Assembly (NCBI GenBank): GCA_024636835.1
Contig: JAGXGH010000143.1
Coordinates: forward strand, 1-61,103
Length of the DNA stretch: 61,103 nt
Source of the DNA: Verrucomicrobiales bacterium
Lineage (GTDB): Bacteria > Verrucomicrobiota > Verrucomicrobiia > Verrucomicrobiales > SLCJ01
Direction: 5' to 3'
The notes under the pieces are model-generated. The model did not search any database, was not told the DNA's origin, and saw nothing but the letters and a program-made list of their open reading frames with translations. Within the stretch, counting starts at the first letter, position 1, and every line of letters begins with the position of its first letter. Of the stretch, positions 42,301 through 50,974 are shown in pieces. The translations under genes were made by a program, and so were the position numbers.

Positions 42301-43761
42301 ATGCAGACCCCTTCAACTGACAACGAATCTTCAGATCCCGCTTTAACTCTGAACCGCCGCAGCTTCCTCCGCAGTGGCGTCGGCTCGGCCATTGGTTTTA
42401 CCTTTCTGCCATCCTACCTCGCCTTGGGCAAGGAGGACAGTGAGGGCAATATTCCTCCGAGCAAACGTATCAACTACGCCGCCATCGGCACCGGCGGTCG
42501 TGGTGCCAAAAACGCCCAGACCTTTGCCAAAGCCGGCGCAGTGCTCGTCGCTTCTTGTGATGTGGAAAACCTTGGACTCGAGACCCAGGGTCCGGATAAA
42601 AAGCCGCGCTACAGCGACTTCCGAACCTTGCTGGATAAACATGAGAAGGACATCGACGCGGTGGTTATTTCCACGCCAGACCACACTCACTACTGTGCCA
42701 CTATCGACGCCATGCGCCGCGGCAAGCATGTCTACGTCGAGAAACCCTTGACGCATACTTTTGCAGAGTCCGAGCTACTACTCCGCGCCGCGAAAAAGTA
42801 TGGGGTCGTCAACCAAATGGGCAACCAAGGGCACACCTCCGCCGGTGCCACACAGTTCCAGCAACTCGTCAAAGCTGGCGTCATCAGCGACATCGTCCGA
42901 ATCGATGCCTACATGGAGCTACCAGAAGATCCCGGTGCCTTCTACTACGGCTACATCGCCAAGCAAAACCGACTCAAGCAACCACCAGCCGCACAAGAGA
43001 TCCCGGAAAACCTCAACTGGGATGAATGGTGCGGCCCCATGGATCCTATTCCTTTCAATAAACTCTACCACCCTCGCACATGGCGCGGATTCTTCAATGT
43101 AGGTGCAGGATTGCTTGGAGATTGGGGCGCGCACATCATCGATTTTGCCCACGACTGGCTACAACTTGGCTACCCAACACGAATCGAAGTCATCGAACAG
43201 ACCAACTACAATGCGATTCAATTCTGCACATCCAGTTACATTTGCATGAAGTTCCCCGCACGTGGAGAAAACCTTCCAGCGTGCGAGTTACACTGGAAGG
43301 ACGGACCCGGCGCGAAACCCGAGGTTGCCGAAAAATACTGGGATAAAGCGAAGGACGAAAACAGCAAACCGGAGATGCCAAAGATCGGCCGCGCTGGCAC
43401 TTTACTTCACCGCAAGCAGGAAGACTATCTCATCACCCGGGGATCTCATCTTGATGCTTCACGTCTTCTCCCCCGTGCCAAAATGAGCGACTTCCGGGAA
43501 AGCTTAAAAGCAGCCGCACCGCCACACGATCACTCGGGTAATTTCGTCCAGGCCTGCCTCGGCAATGCCACGTGCTCATCACCATTTTCCAAGGGGGCTC
43601 CTCTCACCCAGGTCTTACTCTTGGGCACCATCGCCCAACGCCTTAACCGCTCTCTGGACTTCGATCCAGCTACCAAACGCTTTCGCAATGACGACGAAGC
43701 CAACGCACTCCTCGACGGTGCCCCCGTGCGTGAAGGATGGAAGGATTACTATACCCTCTAA
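42301..43761 (+). CDS. Tat-exported Gfo/Idh/MocA-family oxidoreductase, paralogue 1
   Basis: 486 residues. The twin-arginine signal is NRRSFLRSGVGSAIGFTFLP, then an Ala-rich end. The NAD(P)-binding Rossmann part has INYAAIGTGGRGAKNAQTFA, and the family motif VVISTPDHTHYCATIDAMRR is followed by GKHVYVEKPLTH (EKP). The C-terminal beta-sheet domain includes LLGDWGAHIIDFAHDWLQL. Periplasmic members act on sugars or sugar derivatives with a tightly bound cofactor. ATG 42301 is chosen because paralogues start at the equivalent position; MNQY upstream (42286) is possible. First of three tandem copies. Confidence 0.9.
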   Translation: MQTPSTDNESSDPALTLNRRSFLRSGVGSAIGFTFLPSYLALGKEDSEGNIPPSKRINYAAIGTGGRGAKNAQTFAKAGAVLVASCDVENLGLETQGPDKKPRYSDFRTLLDKHEKDIDAVVISTPDHTHYCATIDAMRRGKHVYVEKPLTHTFAESELLLRAAKKYGVVNQMGNQGHTSAGATQFQQLVKAGVISDIVRIDAYMELPEDPGAFYYGYIAKQNRLKQPPAAQEIPENLNWDEWCGPMDPIPFNKLYHPRTWRGFFNVGAGLLGDWGAHIIDFAHDWLQLGYPTRIEVIEQTNYNAIQFCTSSYICMKFPARGENLPACELHWKDGPGAKPEVAEKYWDKAKDENSKPEMPKIGRAGTLLHRKQEDYLITRGSHLDASRLLPRAKMSDFRESLKAAAPPHDHSGNFVQACLGNATCSSPFSKGAPLTQVLLLGTIAQRLNRSLDFDPATKRFRNDDEANALLDGAPVREGWKDYYTL

Positions 43762-43774
43762 GCGCAAGCCGTTA

Positions 43775-43833
43775 GCCATATCGCCACTGTGATGTTCTGT
43801 GCCTGTGCACCGTTCACCACGACCACCTGTGTA
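43775..43833 (+). pseudogene. Remnant of the SLC13 gene 3' region, copy 1
   Basis: The stretch from ATGTTCTGTGCC to GTTCACCACGACC aligns base by base with 41309-41357 of the SLC13 gene (ATGTTCGGTGCCAGCGC, then TTCGTTCACCACACCC). It lies 14 bases after the first Gfo/Idh stop. Confidence 0.55.
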
Positions 43834-43957
43834 CGTAGCCAAAAACTGCGTATGCTGCACCCATGGTCATGTGCGGGTTCCACCGCCATCCATGATTTTT
43901 AGGCATATCCAAACCCCGCTGAAATAGTCTGACCAGCGTCAGCGTGATCTTTTTATC

Positions 43958-45412
43958 ATGCAGACGACTTCAACCGGCAACGACACCTCGGAATCCAGCC
44001 CCAGCTTGAGCCGCCGCCACTTCCTTCGCGGTGGTGTCGGTTCCGCCATTGGTTTTACATTTCTGCCATCCTACCTCGCCCTCGGCAAGGAAGACAGCGA
44101 GGGCAACATTCCTCCCAGTAAACGTATCCACTATGCCGCCATTGGCACCGGCGGACGGGGCGCCAATAACGCCCAAACCGCTGCCAAAGCCGGCGCTATG
44201 CTCATCGCTTCCTGCGACGTTGAATACAAAGGTCTCGAGACCCATGGTCCCGATAAAAAACCTCGCTACAGCGACTTCCGAATCATGCTCGATAAGCATG
44301 AAAGGGACATCGACGCGGTCGTTATTTCCACGCCGGATCACACTCACTATGTTGCTACCATCGACGCCATGCGACGCGGCAAGCACGTTTACGTTGAGAA
44401 GCCATTGACGCATAGCTTTGCAGAATCGGAACTACTACTTCGTGCCTCAGAAAAGTATCCCGTCGTCAACCAAATGGGTAACCAAGGGCACACCTCTACC
44501 GGAGCTTCTCAATTTCAGCAACTCGTCAAAGCGGGTGTCATCAGCGACATCGTCCGCATCGACACCTTCGTGGAGCTAGCACCTGATCCCAACGACCGCT
44601 TCCACTTGTATAGGGCTGAGCAATACCGACTGAAGAACCTTCCAACGGCAGAGCCTATCCCCGACAATCTGAACTGGGACGCATGGTGCGGCCCTAGAGA
44701 ACCCCTCGCTTATAACAAACTCTACCACCCTCGCATTTGGCGCGGATTCTACAGCGTGGGATCGGGTCTACTTGGCGATATGGGAGCCCACCTCATCGAC
44801 TTTGCTCACGAATGGCTACACCTCGGGTTTCCCACCCGCATCGAAGTCATCGAACAGACCAATTACAACACCATCCAATTCCCCACAGACTGTCATATTT
44901 GCATGAAATTCCCCGCCCGCGGAGAGAACCACCCCGCGTGCGATATCTACTGGAAAGATGGCGCCAATGCGAAACCTGCAATCCCTGAACAATACTGGGA
45001 CAAGAGCGATAACGACGAGCCAGGTATGCCAAAGCTTCCACAATTCGGCACCTTGCTTCACCGCAAGCAGGGCGACTATCTCATCGAGCGCGGATCCCAC
45101 ACTGCCGCATCACGGCTTCTCCCTCGTGCAAAGATGAGCGACTTCCGCGACAGTCTGAAAACAAGCGCACCGCCTCACGATCACATGGGCAACTTCATCC
45201 AATCCTGTTTGGGGAACACCACGTGCTCATCGCCATTTTCCAAAGCCGCCCCTCTCACCCAGGTCTTGGTTTTGGCCACCATCGCCCAACGCCTTAACCG
45301 CGCTTTAGACTTCGATGCGGCGACCAAACGTTTCGTCAACGACAACGAGGCCAACGCTCTTCTCGAAGGCTCTCCCGTGCATGACGGCTGGAAGGACTAC
45401 TATACCATCTAG
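43958..45412 (+). CDS. Tat-exported Gfo/Idh/MocA-family oxidoreductase, paralogue 2
   Basis: 484 residues, very similar along its length to paralogue 1. Tat signal SRRHFLRGGVGSAIGFTFLP. Rossmann part IHYAAIGTGGRGANNAQTAA. Motif VVISTPDHTHYVATIDAMRR and EKPLTHSF. C-terminal LLGDMGAHLIDFAHEWLHL, where W in the other two copies (GDWGAH) is M here. Divergence is concentrated in the substrate-facing loop around residues 205-225 (ELAPDPNDRFHLYRAEQYRL), suggesting different substrates. The upstream spacer is homologous to the spacer before paralogue 3. Confidence 0.9.
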   Translation: MQTTSTGNDTSESSPSLSRRHFLRGGVGSAIGFTFLPSYLALGKEDSEGNIPPSKRIHYAAIGTGGRGANNAQTAAKAGAMLIASCDVEYKGLETHGPDKKPRYSDFRIMLDKHERDIDAVVISTPDHTHYVATIDAMRRGKHVYVEKPLTHSFAESELLLRASEKYPVVNQMGNQGHTSTGASQFQQLVKAGVISDIVRIDTFVELAPDPNDRFHLYRAEQYRLKNLPTAEPIPDNLNWDAWCGPREPLAYNKLYHPRIWRGFYSVGSGLLGDMGAHLIDFAHEWLHLGFPTRIEVIEQTNYNTIQFPTDCHICMKFPARGENHPACDIYWKDGANAKPAIPEQYWDKSDNDEPGMPKLPQFGTLLHRKQGDYLIERGSHTAASRLLPRAKMSDFRDSLKTSAPPHDHMGNFIQSCLGNTTCSSPFSKAAPLTQVLVLATIAQRLNRALDFDAATKRFVNDNEANALLEGSPVHDGWKDYYTI

Positions 45413-45425
45413 GCTCAAGCCTGCC

Positions 45426-45474
45426 CCTTTGTCATTACCTTCAAATTCGGTGCCAGCGCATCGTTCACCAGACC
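45426..45474 (+). pseudogene. Remnant of the SLC13 gene 3' region, copy 2
   Basis: CCTTTGTCATTACCTTCAAA, then TTCGGTGCCAGCGCATCG and TTCACCAGACCC, match 41309-41357 at most positions. It lies 13 bases after the second Gfo/Idh stop, the same relative place as copy 1. Confidence 0.65.
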
Positions 45475-45605
45475 CGCAGGTAAACCCAGTCGACTGCTGA
45501 GGATGCTACACGGATAGTCATATGGCGGTTGAGACGCCCCTCTTGAATTTTCGGCACATTCACACCCAGATGAAAGAAACCAGATAAGCTTAGCGTCATC
45601 ATTTC

Positions 45606-47069
45606 ATGACACAGCCCCCTTCAATCGACAACGAATCCTCAGAACCCACCTCCACATTGAACCGTCGCCGCTTTCTTCGTGCCGGTGTCGGTTCAGCCAT
45701 TGGTTTTACTGTTCTTCCCTCGTACCTGGCCTTGGGTAAAGAAGACAGCGAAGGCAACATCCCGCCAAGCAAGCGCATCAACTACGCAGCTGTCGGAACG
45801 AACGGCCGGGGAGGAGCCAATGCACAGCAAGCTTCCCGTGCCGGTGCGGTGCTGGTCGCTTCCGCAGATGTCGTGAACATGGGACTGGAACCCGTCGATG
45901 CGAATGGCAAGCCACGCTACAGTGACTACCGCACGCTGCTCGACAAACACGAAAAAGACATCGATGCCGTGGTAATCTCCACCCCTGACCACACCCATTA
46001 CGTCGCCACCATGGAAGCCATGAGCCGCGGCAAACACGTCTATGTCGAAAAACCACTGACCCACACCTTCACCGAATCCGAGCTGTTGCTCAAAGCGGCA
46101 GAGAAATACAAGGTCGTCAACCAAATGGGAAACCAGGGACACACCTCGACCGGTGCCACTCAATTCCAACAACTGGTGAAAGCCGGTGTGATCAGTGACA
46201 TCGTTCGTATGGACGCCTACATGGAGCAATCGGATGACCCGAATGCCGGCCTCGCCCATCTTTACAGATACATCAACAGAGAAACCCGACTCTCCGCACC
46301 ACCCAAACCACAACCCGTCCCCGAAAACTTGAACTGGGACGAATGGTGCGGACCCATCGGACCCATCCCCTACAGCGATGAATACCATCCCGCCAAATGG
46401 CGTGGATTCTTCAATGTCGGTCTAGGACTACTTGGCGACTGGGGCGCCCACATCATCGATTTCGCTCACGATTGGCTGGAACTTGGATTCCCCACCCACA
46501 TTGAGGTGGTCGAACAAAAGAACTACAATAAGATTCAGTTCCCCACTGCCAGCTACATTATTATGAAGTTCCCCGCACGCGGCAACCATCCCGCCTGTGA
46601 AATCCATTGGACGGATGGCGTGGATGCCAGACCCAGCGTACCCGAGCAATACTGGGACAAGAACGCGGAGGGCAAAACGGATGAGCCGAAGATTGGAACA
46701 GCAGGCAGCTTGCTTCACCGCAAACAGGGTGATTACCTCATTACACGTGGCTCTCACTCGTCGTCTTCACGTCTCTTGCCACGTGCCAAGATGAGCGACT
46801 TCCGTGACAGCCTCAAAGCACCCGCTCCCGAATTCACCCACATGGGCAACTTCCTCCAGACCTGTCTCGGCAACGCCACTTGCACTTCGCCATTCTCCAA
46901 AGGAGCACCGCTTACCCAGGTTCTCATCCTGGGCAGCATTGCGCAACACCTCAACCGTTCGCTGGACTTTGACCCAGCCACCAAAAAATTCGTCAACGAC
47001 AAAGAAGCCAACGCACTTCTCGACGGCGCTCCCATAAGAGACGACTGGAAGCATTACTATACCGTCTAA
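45606..47069 (+). CDS. Tat-exported Gfo/Idh/MocA-family oxidoreductase, paralogue 3
   Basis: 487 residues. Tat signal NRRRFLRAGVGSAIGFTVLP. Rossmann part INYAAVGTNGRGGANAQQAS. Motif VVISTPDHTHYVATMEAMSR with EKPLTHTF. C-terminal LLGDWGAHIIDFAHDWLEL. It is the most divergent of the three in the first 120 residues (GLEPVDANGKPRYSDYRTLL). It is followed by a hairpin (47090-47119) that probably ends the transcript. Confidence 0.9.
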   Translation: MTQPPSIDNESSEPTSTLNRRRFLRAGVGSAIGFTVLPSYLALGKEDSEGNIPPSKRINYAAVGTNGRGGANAQQASRAGAVLVASADVVNMGLEPVDANGKPRYSDYRTLLDKHEKDIDAVVISTPDHTHYVATMEAMSRGKHVYVEKPLTHTFTESELLLKAAEKYKVVNQMGNQGHTSTGATQFQQLVKAGVISDIVRMDAYMEQSDDPNAGLAHLYRYINRETRLSAPPKPQPVPENLNWDEWCGPIGPIPYSDEYHPAKWRGFFNVGLGLLGDWGAHIIDFAHDWLELGFPTHIEVVEQKNYNKIQFPTASYIIMKFPARGNHPACEIHWTDGVDARPSVPEQYWDKNAEGKTDEPKIGTAGSLLHRKQGDYLITRGSHSSSSRLLPRAKMSDFRDSLKAPAPEFTHMGNFLQTCLGNATCTSPFSKGAPLTQVLILGSIAQHLNRSLDFDPATKKFVNDKEANALLDGAPIRDDWKHYYTV

Positions 47070-47089
47070 GCTTCGCGATATTCACCTTA

Positions 47090-47119
47090 AGTCCACGGCG
47101 CGCCTGAGCGCTGTGGACT
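47090..47119 (+). terminator. Strong hairpin after paralogue 3
   Basis: AGTCCACGGCGC pairs over 12 bp (one G-T pair) with GCGCTGTGGACT around GCCTGA. There is no U-run, so it may be a leader element of the helicase gene rather than an intrinsic terminator. Confidence 0.5.
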
Positions 47120-47139
47120 CAATTTGGATAAGATTTTTA

Positions 47140-47182
47140 CCGATTCTTCTATGAATCGGCACAATCGCGCGTATGTTCGCGC
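47140..47182 (+). promoter_or_regulatory. Structured leader upstream of the DEAD-box helicase gene
   Basis: Two further hairpins, CCGATTC-TTCTAT-GAATCGG (47140-47159) and GCGCG-TATGTT-CGCGC (47167-47182), lie in the 250-base region before ATG 47323. Long structured leaders are known for cold-induced DEAD-box helicases; that role is inferred here. Confidence 0.45.
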
Positions 47183-47322
47183 GCAGGTCGGTTCCTTGCT
47201 GAACCAAATTTATGGTTCTACCGACCACAGGCGATCCATTCGACGCCTCCACGCCAGCCCACGCGTGCCTCCTTTCGCAGAAGGATGAAGGAAACCCGAT
47301 TTGGGCAACCAACTATTCAATA

Positions 47323-48639
47323 ATGACATCATTCAACGATCTCGGACTTTCCGAGAAAATACTTCAGGCTGTAGCTGACAAAGGCTACAAAACACCGTCC
47401 CCAATCCAAGCACAAGCCATCCCCGCCGTCCTCGCCGGACGCGACATGATCGCTGCCGCTCAAACCGGCACCGGAAAAACCGCAGGGTTCACCCTGCCGA
47501 TGGTCGAGCTACTCACGCAGAACAAACCACGCCGTGAAGGCGCGATTCGTGCGCTCGTTCTCACCCCTACCCGCGAACTCGCCGCTCAGGTGCAAGATAG
47601 CATCAAGACCTACGGAAAACATCTACCGCTCACCAGCATGGTTGTTTTCGGTGGTGTGAACATCAAGCCGCAGATGAGCCAACTTCGTCGCGGAGTGGAT
47701 ATTCTTGTCGCCACTCCGGGACGTTTGATGGATCTCTGTCAGCAAGGTGCCTGTAAGCTCGACCAAGTGGAAATGCTCATTCTCGATGAAGCCGACCGCA
47801 TGCTCGACATGGGATTCATTAACGACATCCGCAAGGTCGTCAAATTGCTTCCCGCGCAGCGCCAGAACCTCATGTTCTCCGCTACCTTCTCGAAGGAAAT
47901 CCGTCAGATCACCCGCGAATTTCTGAACGATCCATTGACCATCGAAGTCGCGCGCGAAAACACTGCGGCTGAAACCGTCGCTCAACGTGCATACCGCTGC
48001 GACTCCGCTGACAAAACCGATCTTGCGATCAAACTGATTAAAGAAGGCGAATGGAGTCAGGTGCTCATTTTCACCCGCACCAAACACGGCGCCAACCGCC
48101 TCAGCGAAAAACTGTGTCGTGCCGGAGTCAACTCCAGCGCCATTCACGGCAACAAATCGCAAGGAGCAAGAACACGTGCACTCGCTGGGTTTAAAGATGG
48201 ATCCGTTCGCGTACTCGTCGCCACCGATATCGCTGCTCGCGGTATCGACATTGCTCAGCTTCCGCACGTGATCAATTTCGAACTACCGAACGTCTCAGAA
48301 GACTACGTCCACCGCATTGGCCGCACCGGCCGCGCAGGAATGGAAGGCGAAGCAATTTCACTCGTCTGTAACGACGAACGTCCGTTCCTCAAGGGAATCG
48401 AAAAGCTCATCAATCAACGCATCCCACTGACAGATGTCGATGGGTTCGTTCCAAAACTCTGGCCCGACCGCGCACCAACAGGTGCTGAAGTCATGAAGGC
48501 CGCCGAAGCCCGCAAGCAAGCCAACCGCCAAAACCGCGGTCCACGTCAACCCCGCGAAAACAACTACGGTGGAGGTGGTGGTGCCAGATCTGGCAACCGC
48601 TCATCCTCACGCCCCCGCCGCGCCGCGCGCGGAAGATAA
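47323..48639 (+). CDS. DEAD-box ATP-dependent RNA helicase (RhlE-like)
   Basis: 438 residues with the full motif set: the Q motif (FNDLGLSEKILQAVADKGY, then PSPIQAQAIP), AQTGTGKT, PTRELAAQ, DEAD, SATFS, then IFTRTKHGANRL, VATDIAARGIDI and HRIGRTGRAG. The C terminus (about 395-438) is Arg/Gly-rich (GGGGGARSGNRSSSRPRRAA), an RNA-binding tail seen in cold-adapted RhlE proteins. It remodels RNA in ribosome assembly or decay. ATG 47323 gives the standard start MTSFNDL; the frame is open to 47212 but those codons lie in the structured leader. Confidence 0.93.
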   Translation: MTSFNDLGLSEKILQAVADKGYKTPSPIQAQAIPAVLAGRDMIAAAQTGTGKTAGFTLPMVELLTQNKPRREGAIRALVLTPTRELAAQVQDSIKTYGKHLPLTSMVVFGGVNIKPQMSQLRRGVDILVATPGRLMDLCQQGACKLDQVEMLILDEADRMLDMGFINDIRKVVKLLPAQRQNLMFSATFSKEIRQITREFLNDPLTIEVARENTAAETVAQRAYRCDSADKTDLAIKLIKEGEWSQVLIFTRTKHGANRLSEKLCRAGVNSSAIHGNKSQGARTRALAGFKDGSVRVLVATDIAARGIDIAQLPHVINFELPNVSEDYVHRIGRTGRAGMEGEAISLVCNDERPFLKGIEKLINQRIPLTDVDGFVPKLWPDRAPTGAEVMKAAEARKQANRQNRGPRQPRENNYGGGGGARSGNRSSSRPRRAARGR

Positions 48640-48650
48640 GTTCACAGAGC

Positions 48651-48680
48651 GAACAGCGGGGACTAGCTCCCCGTTTGTTC
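48651..48680 (+). terminator. Hairpin after the helicase gene
   Basis: GAACAGCGGGGA, CTAGC, TCCCCGTTTGTTC pairs as CGGGGA/TCCCCG with an outer GAACA/TGTTC. It starts 11 bases after the stop and lacks a long U-run. Confidence 0.55.
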
Positions 48681-48757
48681 AAAGGAGCCAACTCACTTGA
48701 AGCTGTCATTTCCAAAGCCGGCATCGACTTCAAGCAACGTCAAACCGCCGCCCTATC

Positions 48758-48824
48758 GGCACTTTGTAAGCGCTGTGGAGCGTGCAACCGCCACTGTAAC
48801 GGCGCTTTGCAAGTGCCGTGGAGC
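48758..48824 (+). repeat. Two tandem GCRCTTTG-type hairpin repeats
   Basis: GGCACTTTGTAAGCGCTGTG and GGCGCTTTGCAAGTGCCGTG, each followed by GAGC. The two copies can also pair with each other as a long stem. Confidence 0.55.
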
Positions 48825-49168
48825 GAAGCGAATCTAGGGTGCGACTTCAGTAGCCATGCAAGGTGAACCGCACACCACGCAGCTTGATGTCAGGCATGAA
48901 TGGCACGGATTCCACGTCAACAGGAGCTAACCCGCAATCAGAGCGCTCAATATTCGGTGAAGTCTATGTATTGGATAATAAGATTTCTTGAATACTCAAA
49001 ATGAATCTAAACTGGTAGAAGTCTACTTTTCGGTGATGGCTGTCACCGAGATAAAGGCTGATCTTAATTCAGTGGCGCAGCAACGAAAAAGTTCAGATCG
49101 CCATCACTGAACAAAATCCCGGTAAGTTTTATCTGGCAGCTATCCGAGAATCCGGAACACAAACCACA

Positions 49169-50581
49169 ATGAAATACGCCCTTAGCATTTTTATCATTAG
49201 CATCGCGCTTTTGTTTACCGCAAGCGCACAGAATCCAAAACCTTCCCAGGAACAAGCACGCCCCAACATCATCCTCATGATGGCAGACGATCTCGCCAAT
49301 GAAGATCTTGGCTGCTATGGAAGCACGCGCATCAAAACGCCTCATCTCGACAACCTGGCTACCCAGGGGCTGAAATTCACTAGCTACTATGCGGGCAACC
49401 CCGTCTGCTCTCCATCCCGAATGGCACTACTCTCCGGATCCTACCCAGCCAGACTTGGCTGGCAGTGGGGCGTGTTGGGCTACGGATTTGAACCGAAGAC
49501 CGGCATGTCTACGAGGGTCTACACGATGGCCGAAGCCTTCCGCGATGCGGGATACCACACGGCAATGAGCGGCAAATGGCATATTGGCGACAAGAACATG
49601 CGTCCGGAAAAACAGGGCTTTGACTCCGCTTACTACATTCTGATGTCCAACAACCAGAACCGCGACATGTATCGCGACGGCGAACTGGTGCAAAAAAAGT
49701 GGGATAACCGCCTGCTCACAGAAACCTTTACCGAGGAAGTGATCCGCGTGATCAAGGAAGACCGCGACGAACCCTTCTTCATTTACGTCCCCTGGACGGC
49801 ACCTCACTTTCCAGCCGACCCACATCCGAATTGGCATGGCAAGTCCGGCGAAGATAAATCGGGCAAATACACCGACGTTGTGGAGGAACTCGATGAACGC
49901 ATCGGACAGATTCTGGACGCACTCGAGGATGCGGGCAAAGCGGAGAATACCATCGTCATCTTTACCTCCGACAACGGACGACAACCCGGTCAGGAAGGCC
50001 CGAAGGACGAACCGGATTTCAGTGGCCATAAGTGGCAGTCGCTCGAAGGCGGCACACGGGTGCCTCTGATCCTGCGTTATCCAAAAAAGATCGATGCCGG
50101 CAAGAGCTACGATGAAATAGTCGCAGCCATCGACCTTTTCCCTACCCTGGCAGAGGCTTGTGACATCGATATCCATCTACCGAAGGAGGCCCAAAAACTG
50201 GACGGCATTGGCACATGGGAAAATTTGCAAAATCTCGAATCCAAGCCGGCCCGTGATGAACTCCTCTATTGGCACGGCAAAGGCGAAGCCACCGCGATTC
50301 GGGTTGGCGATTGGAAACTACACTTTAACTACGGGGCCAAGGACCCGAAAGATCCAGCACTCATAGAGAGTCCAGCTCTTTACAAGCTCAGTGAAGATCC
50401 GAAGGAGAAAATCAATGTCGCCGAACAACATCCGGAGAAGGTCGAGGAACTGCTCGCCCGGGCCAAAGAACTGCTCACCGATATTTACGACCATCAATTG
50501 CCGATTGGCACATGGCCCGAAGCCGAAGCAACCACACCGCCCTTGGAAGCCCCCGACGTGTGGGGCAAGTGGATAGAGTAA
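49169..50581 (+). CDS. Secreted sulfatase (arylsulfatase A type)
   Basis: 470 residues. Signal peptide MKYALSIFIISIALLFTASA. The metal-binding start NIILMMADDLANEDLGCYG. The modification motif PVCSPSRMALLSG, whose Cys is converted to formylglycine in type I sulfatases by a separate enzyme. SGKWHIGD and FTSDNGRQPGQ are further active-site segments. It would remove sulfate esters from polysaccharides in the periplasm or outside, which together with the Tat oxidoreductases suggests growth on sulfated glycans. The formylglycine-generating enzyme is not in the window. Confidence 0.92.
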   Translation: MKYALSIFIISIALLFTASAQNPKPSQEQARPNIILMMADDLANEDLGCYGSTRIKTPHLDNLATQGLKFTSYYAGNPVCSPSRMALLSGSYPARLGWQWGVLGYGFEPKTGMSTRVYTMAEAFRDAGYHTAMSGKWHIGDKNMRPEKQGFDSAYYILMSNNQNRDMYRDGELVQKKWDNRLLTETFTEEVIRVIKEDRDEPFFIYVPWTAPHFPADPHPNWHGKSGEDKSGKYTDVVEELDERIGQILDALEDAGKAENTIVIFTSDNGRQPGQEGPKDEPDFSGHKWQSLEGGTRVPLILRYPKKIDAGKSYDEIVAAIDLFPTLAEACDIDIHLPKEAQKLDGIGTWENLQNLESKPARDELLYWHGKGEATAIRVGDWKLHFNYGAKDPKDPALIESPALYKLSEDPKEKINVAEQHPEKVEELLARAKELLTDIYDHQLPIGTWPEAEATTPPLEAPDVWGKWIE

Positions 50582-50974
50582 CGCCTTGTTTAATTATTCT
50601 ATTGGCATGTTTCGTGAAATCAGCGGCATCATCGAACATCCCAAAACGAATCTTCTTCTTTTATACCAAATCTTGGTAATGATCTGACGCGACCGTGCGG
50701 ATAGTTGGTTGATCGTGAGCTACTTGTGCGCGGCGAATAGTCAGGTTTTTATTCGAAGCCGGTATATCGTGATATCAGCGCCCTCATTGATTATCTTGAA
50801 TGACGTAAGTCTACCTCCCCCGGCGTGTATGAATTGCAGATGTAAATCTGCGGACGCCCAGCAGATACGCGAGTCTTGAAAAACTTTCGCCACCTGTCGT
50901 CAACGCTCTTGATTCCTCCACTCACACCGTGTTCTCTATGGCGAACATTGTAACACCAGCCATTCACCAGCTCC
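50582..50974. other. Spacer with a 103-bp repeat, no gene
   Basis: It holds one copy of the ATACC...GGTAT element (50663-50765). The remainder shows no coding frame. The stop at 50951-50953 in the permease frame restricts that gene's start to TTG 50975 or later. Confidence 0.65.
50663..50765 (+). repeat. 103-bp repeat, copy 1 (inverted relative to copy 2)
   Basis: Begins ATACCAAATCTTGGTAATGA and TCTGACGCG, ends GTCAGGTTTTTATTCGAAGC, then CGGTAT. It contains the palindrome TACCAA-ATC-TTGGTA. Its reverse complement aligns over the full 103 bases with 54992-55094. Confidence 0.8.

Larger units (their letters stand above)
48640..49168. other. 529-base spacer with hairpins, no gene
   Basis: It contains a terminator-like hairpin (48651-48680) and two tandem copies of a GCRCTTTG-type repeat (48758-48781 and 48801-48824, each ending GTGGAGC). 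Beyond 48830 I see no repeats and no convincing coding frame; the promoter of the sulfatase gene should lie here. Confidence 0.6.

Noticed and set aside
48675..48866. Small frame with CxxC motifs after the helicase gene
   Set aside because: The cysteines come from the GCRCTTTG-type hairpin repeats, and there is no start signal.
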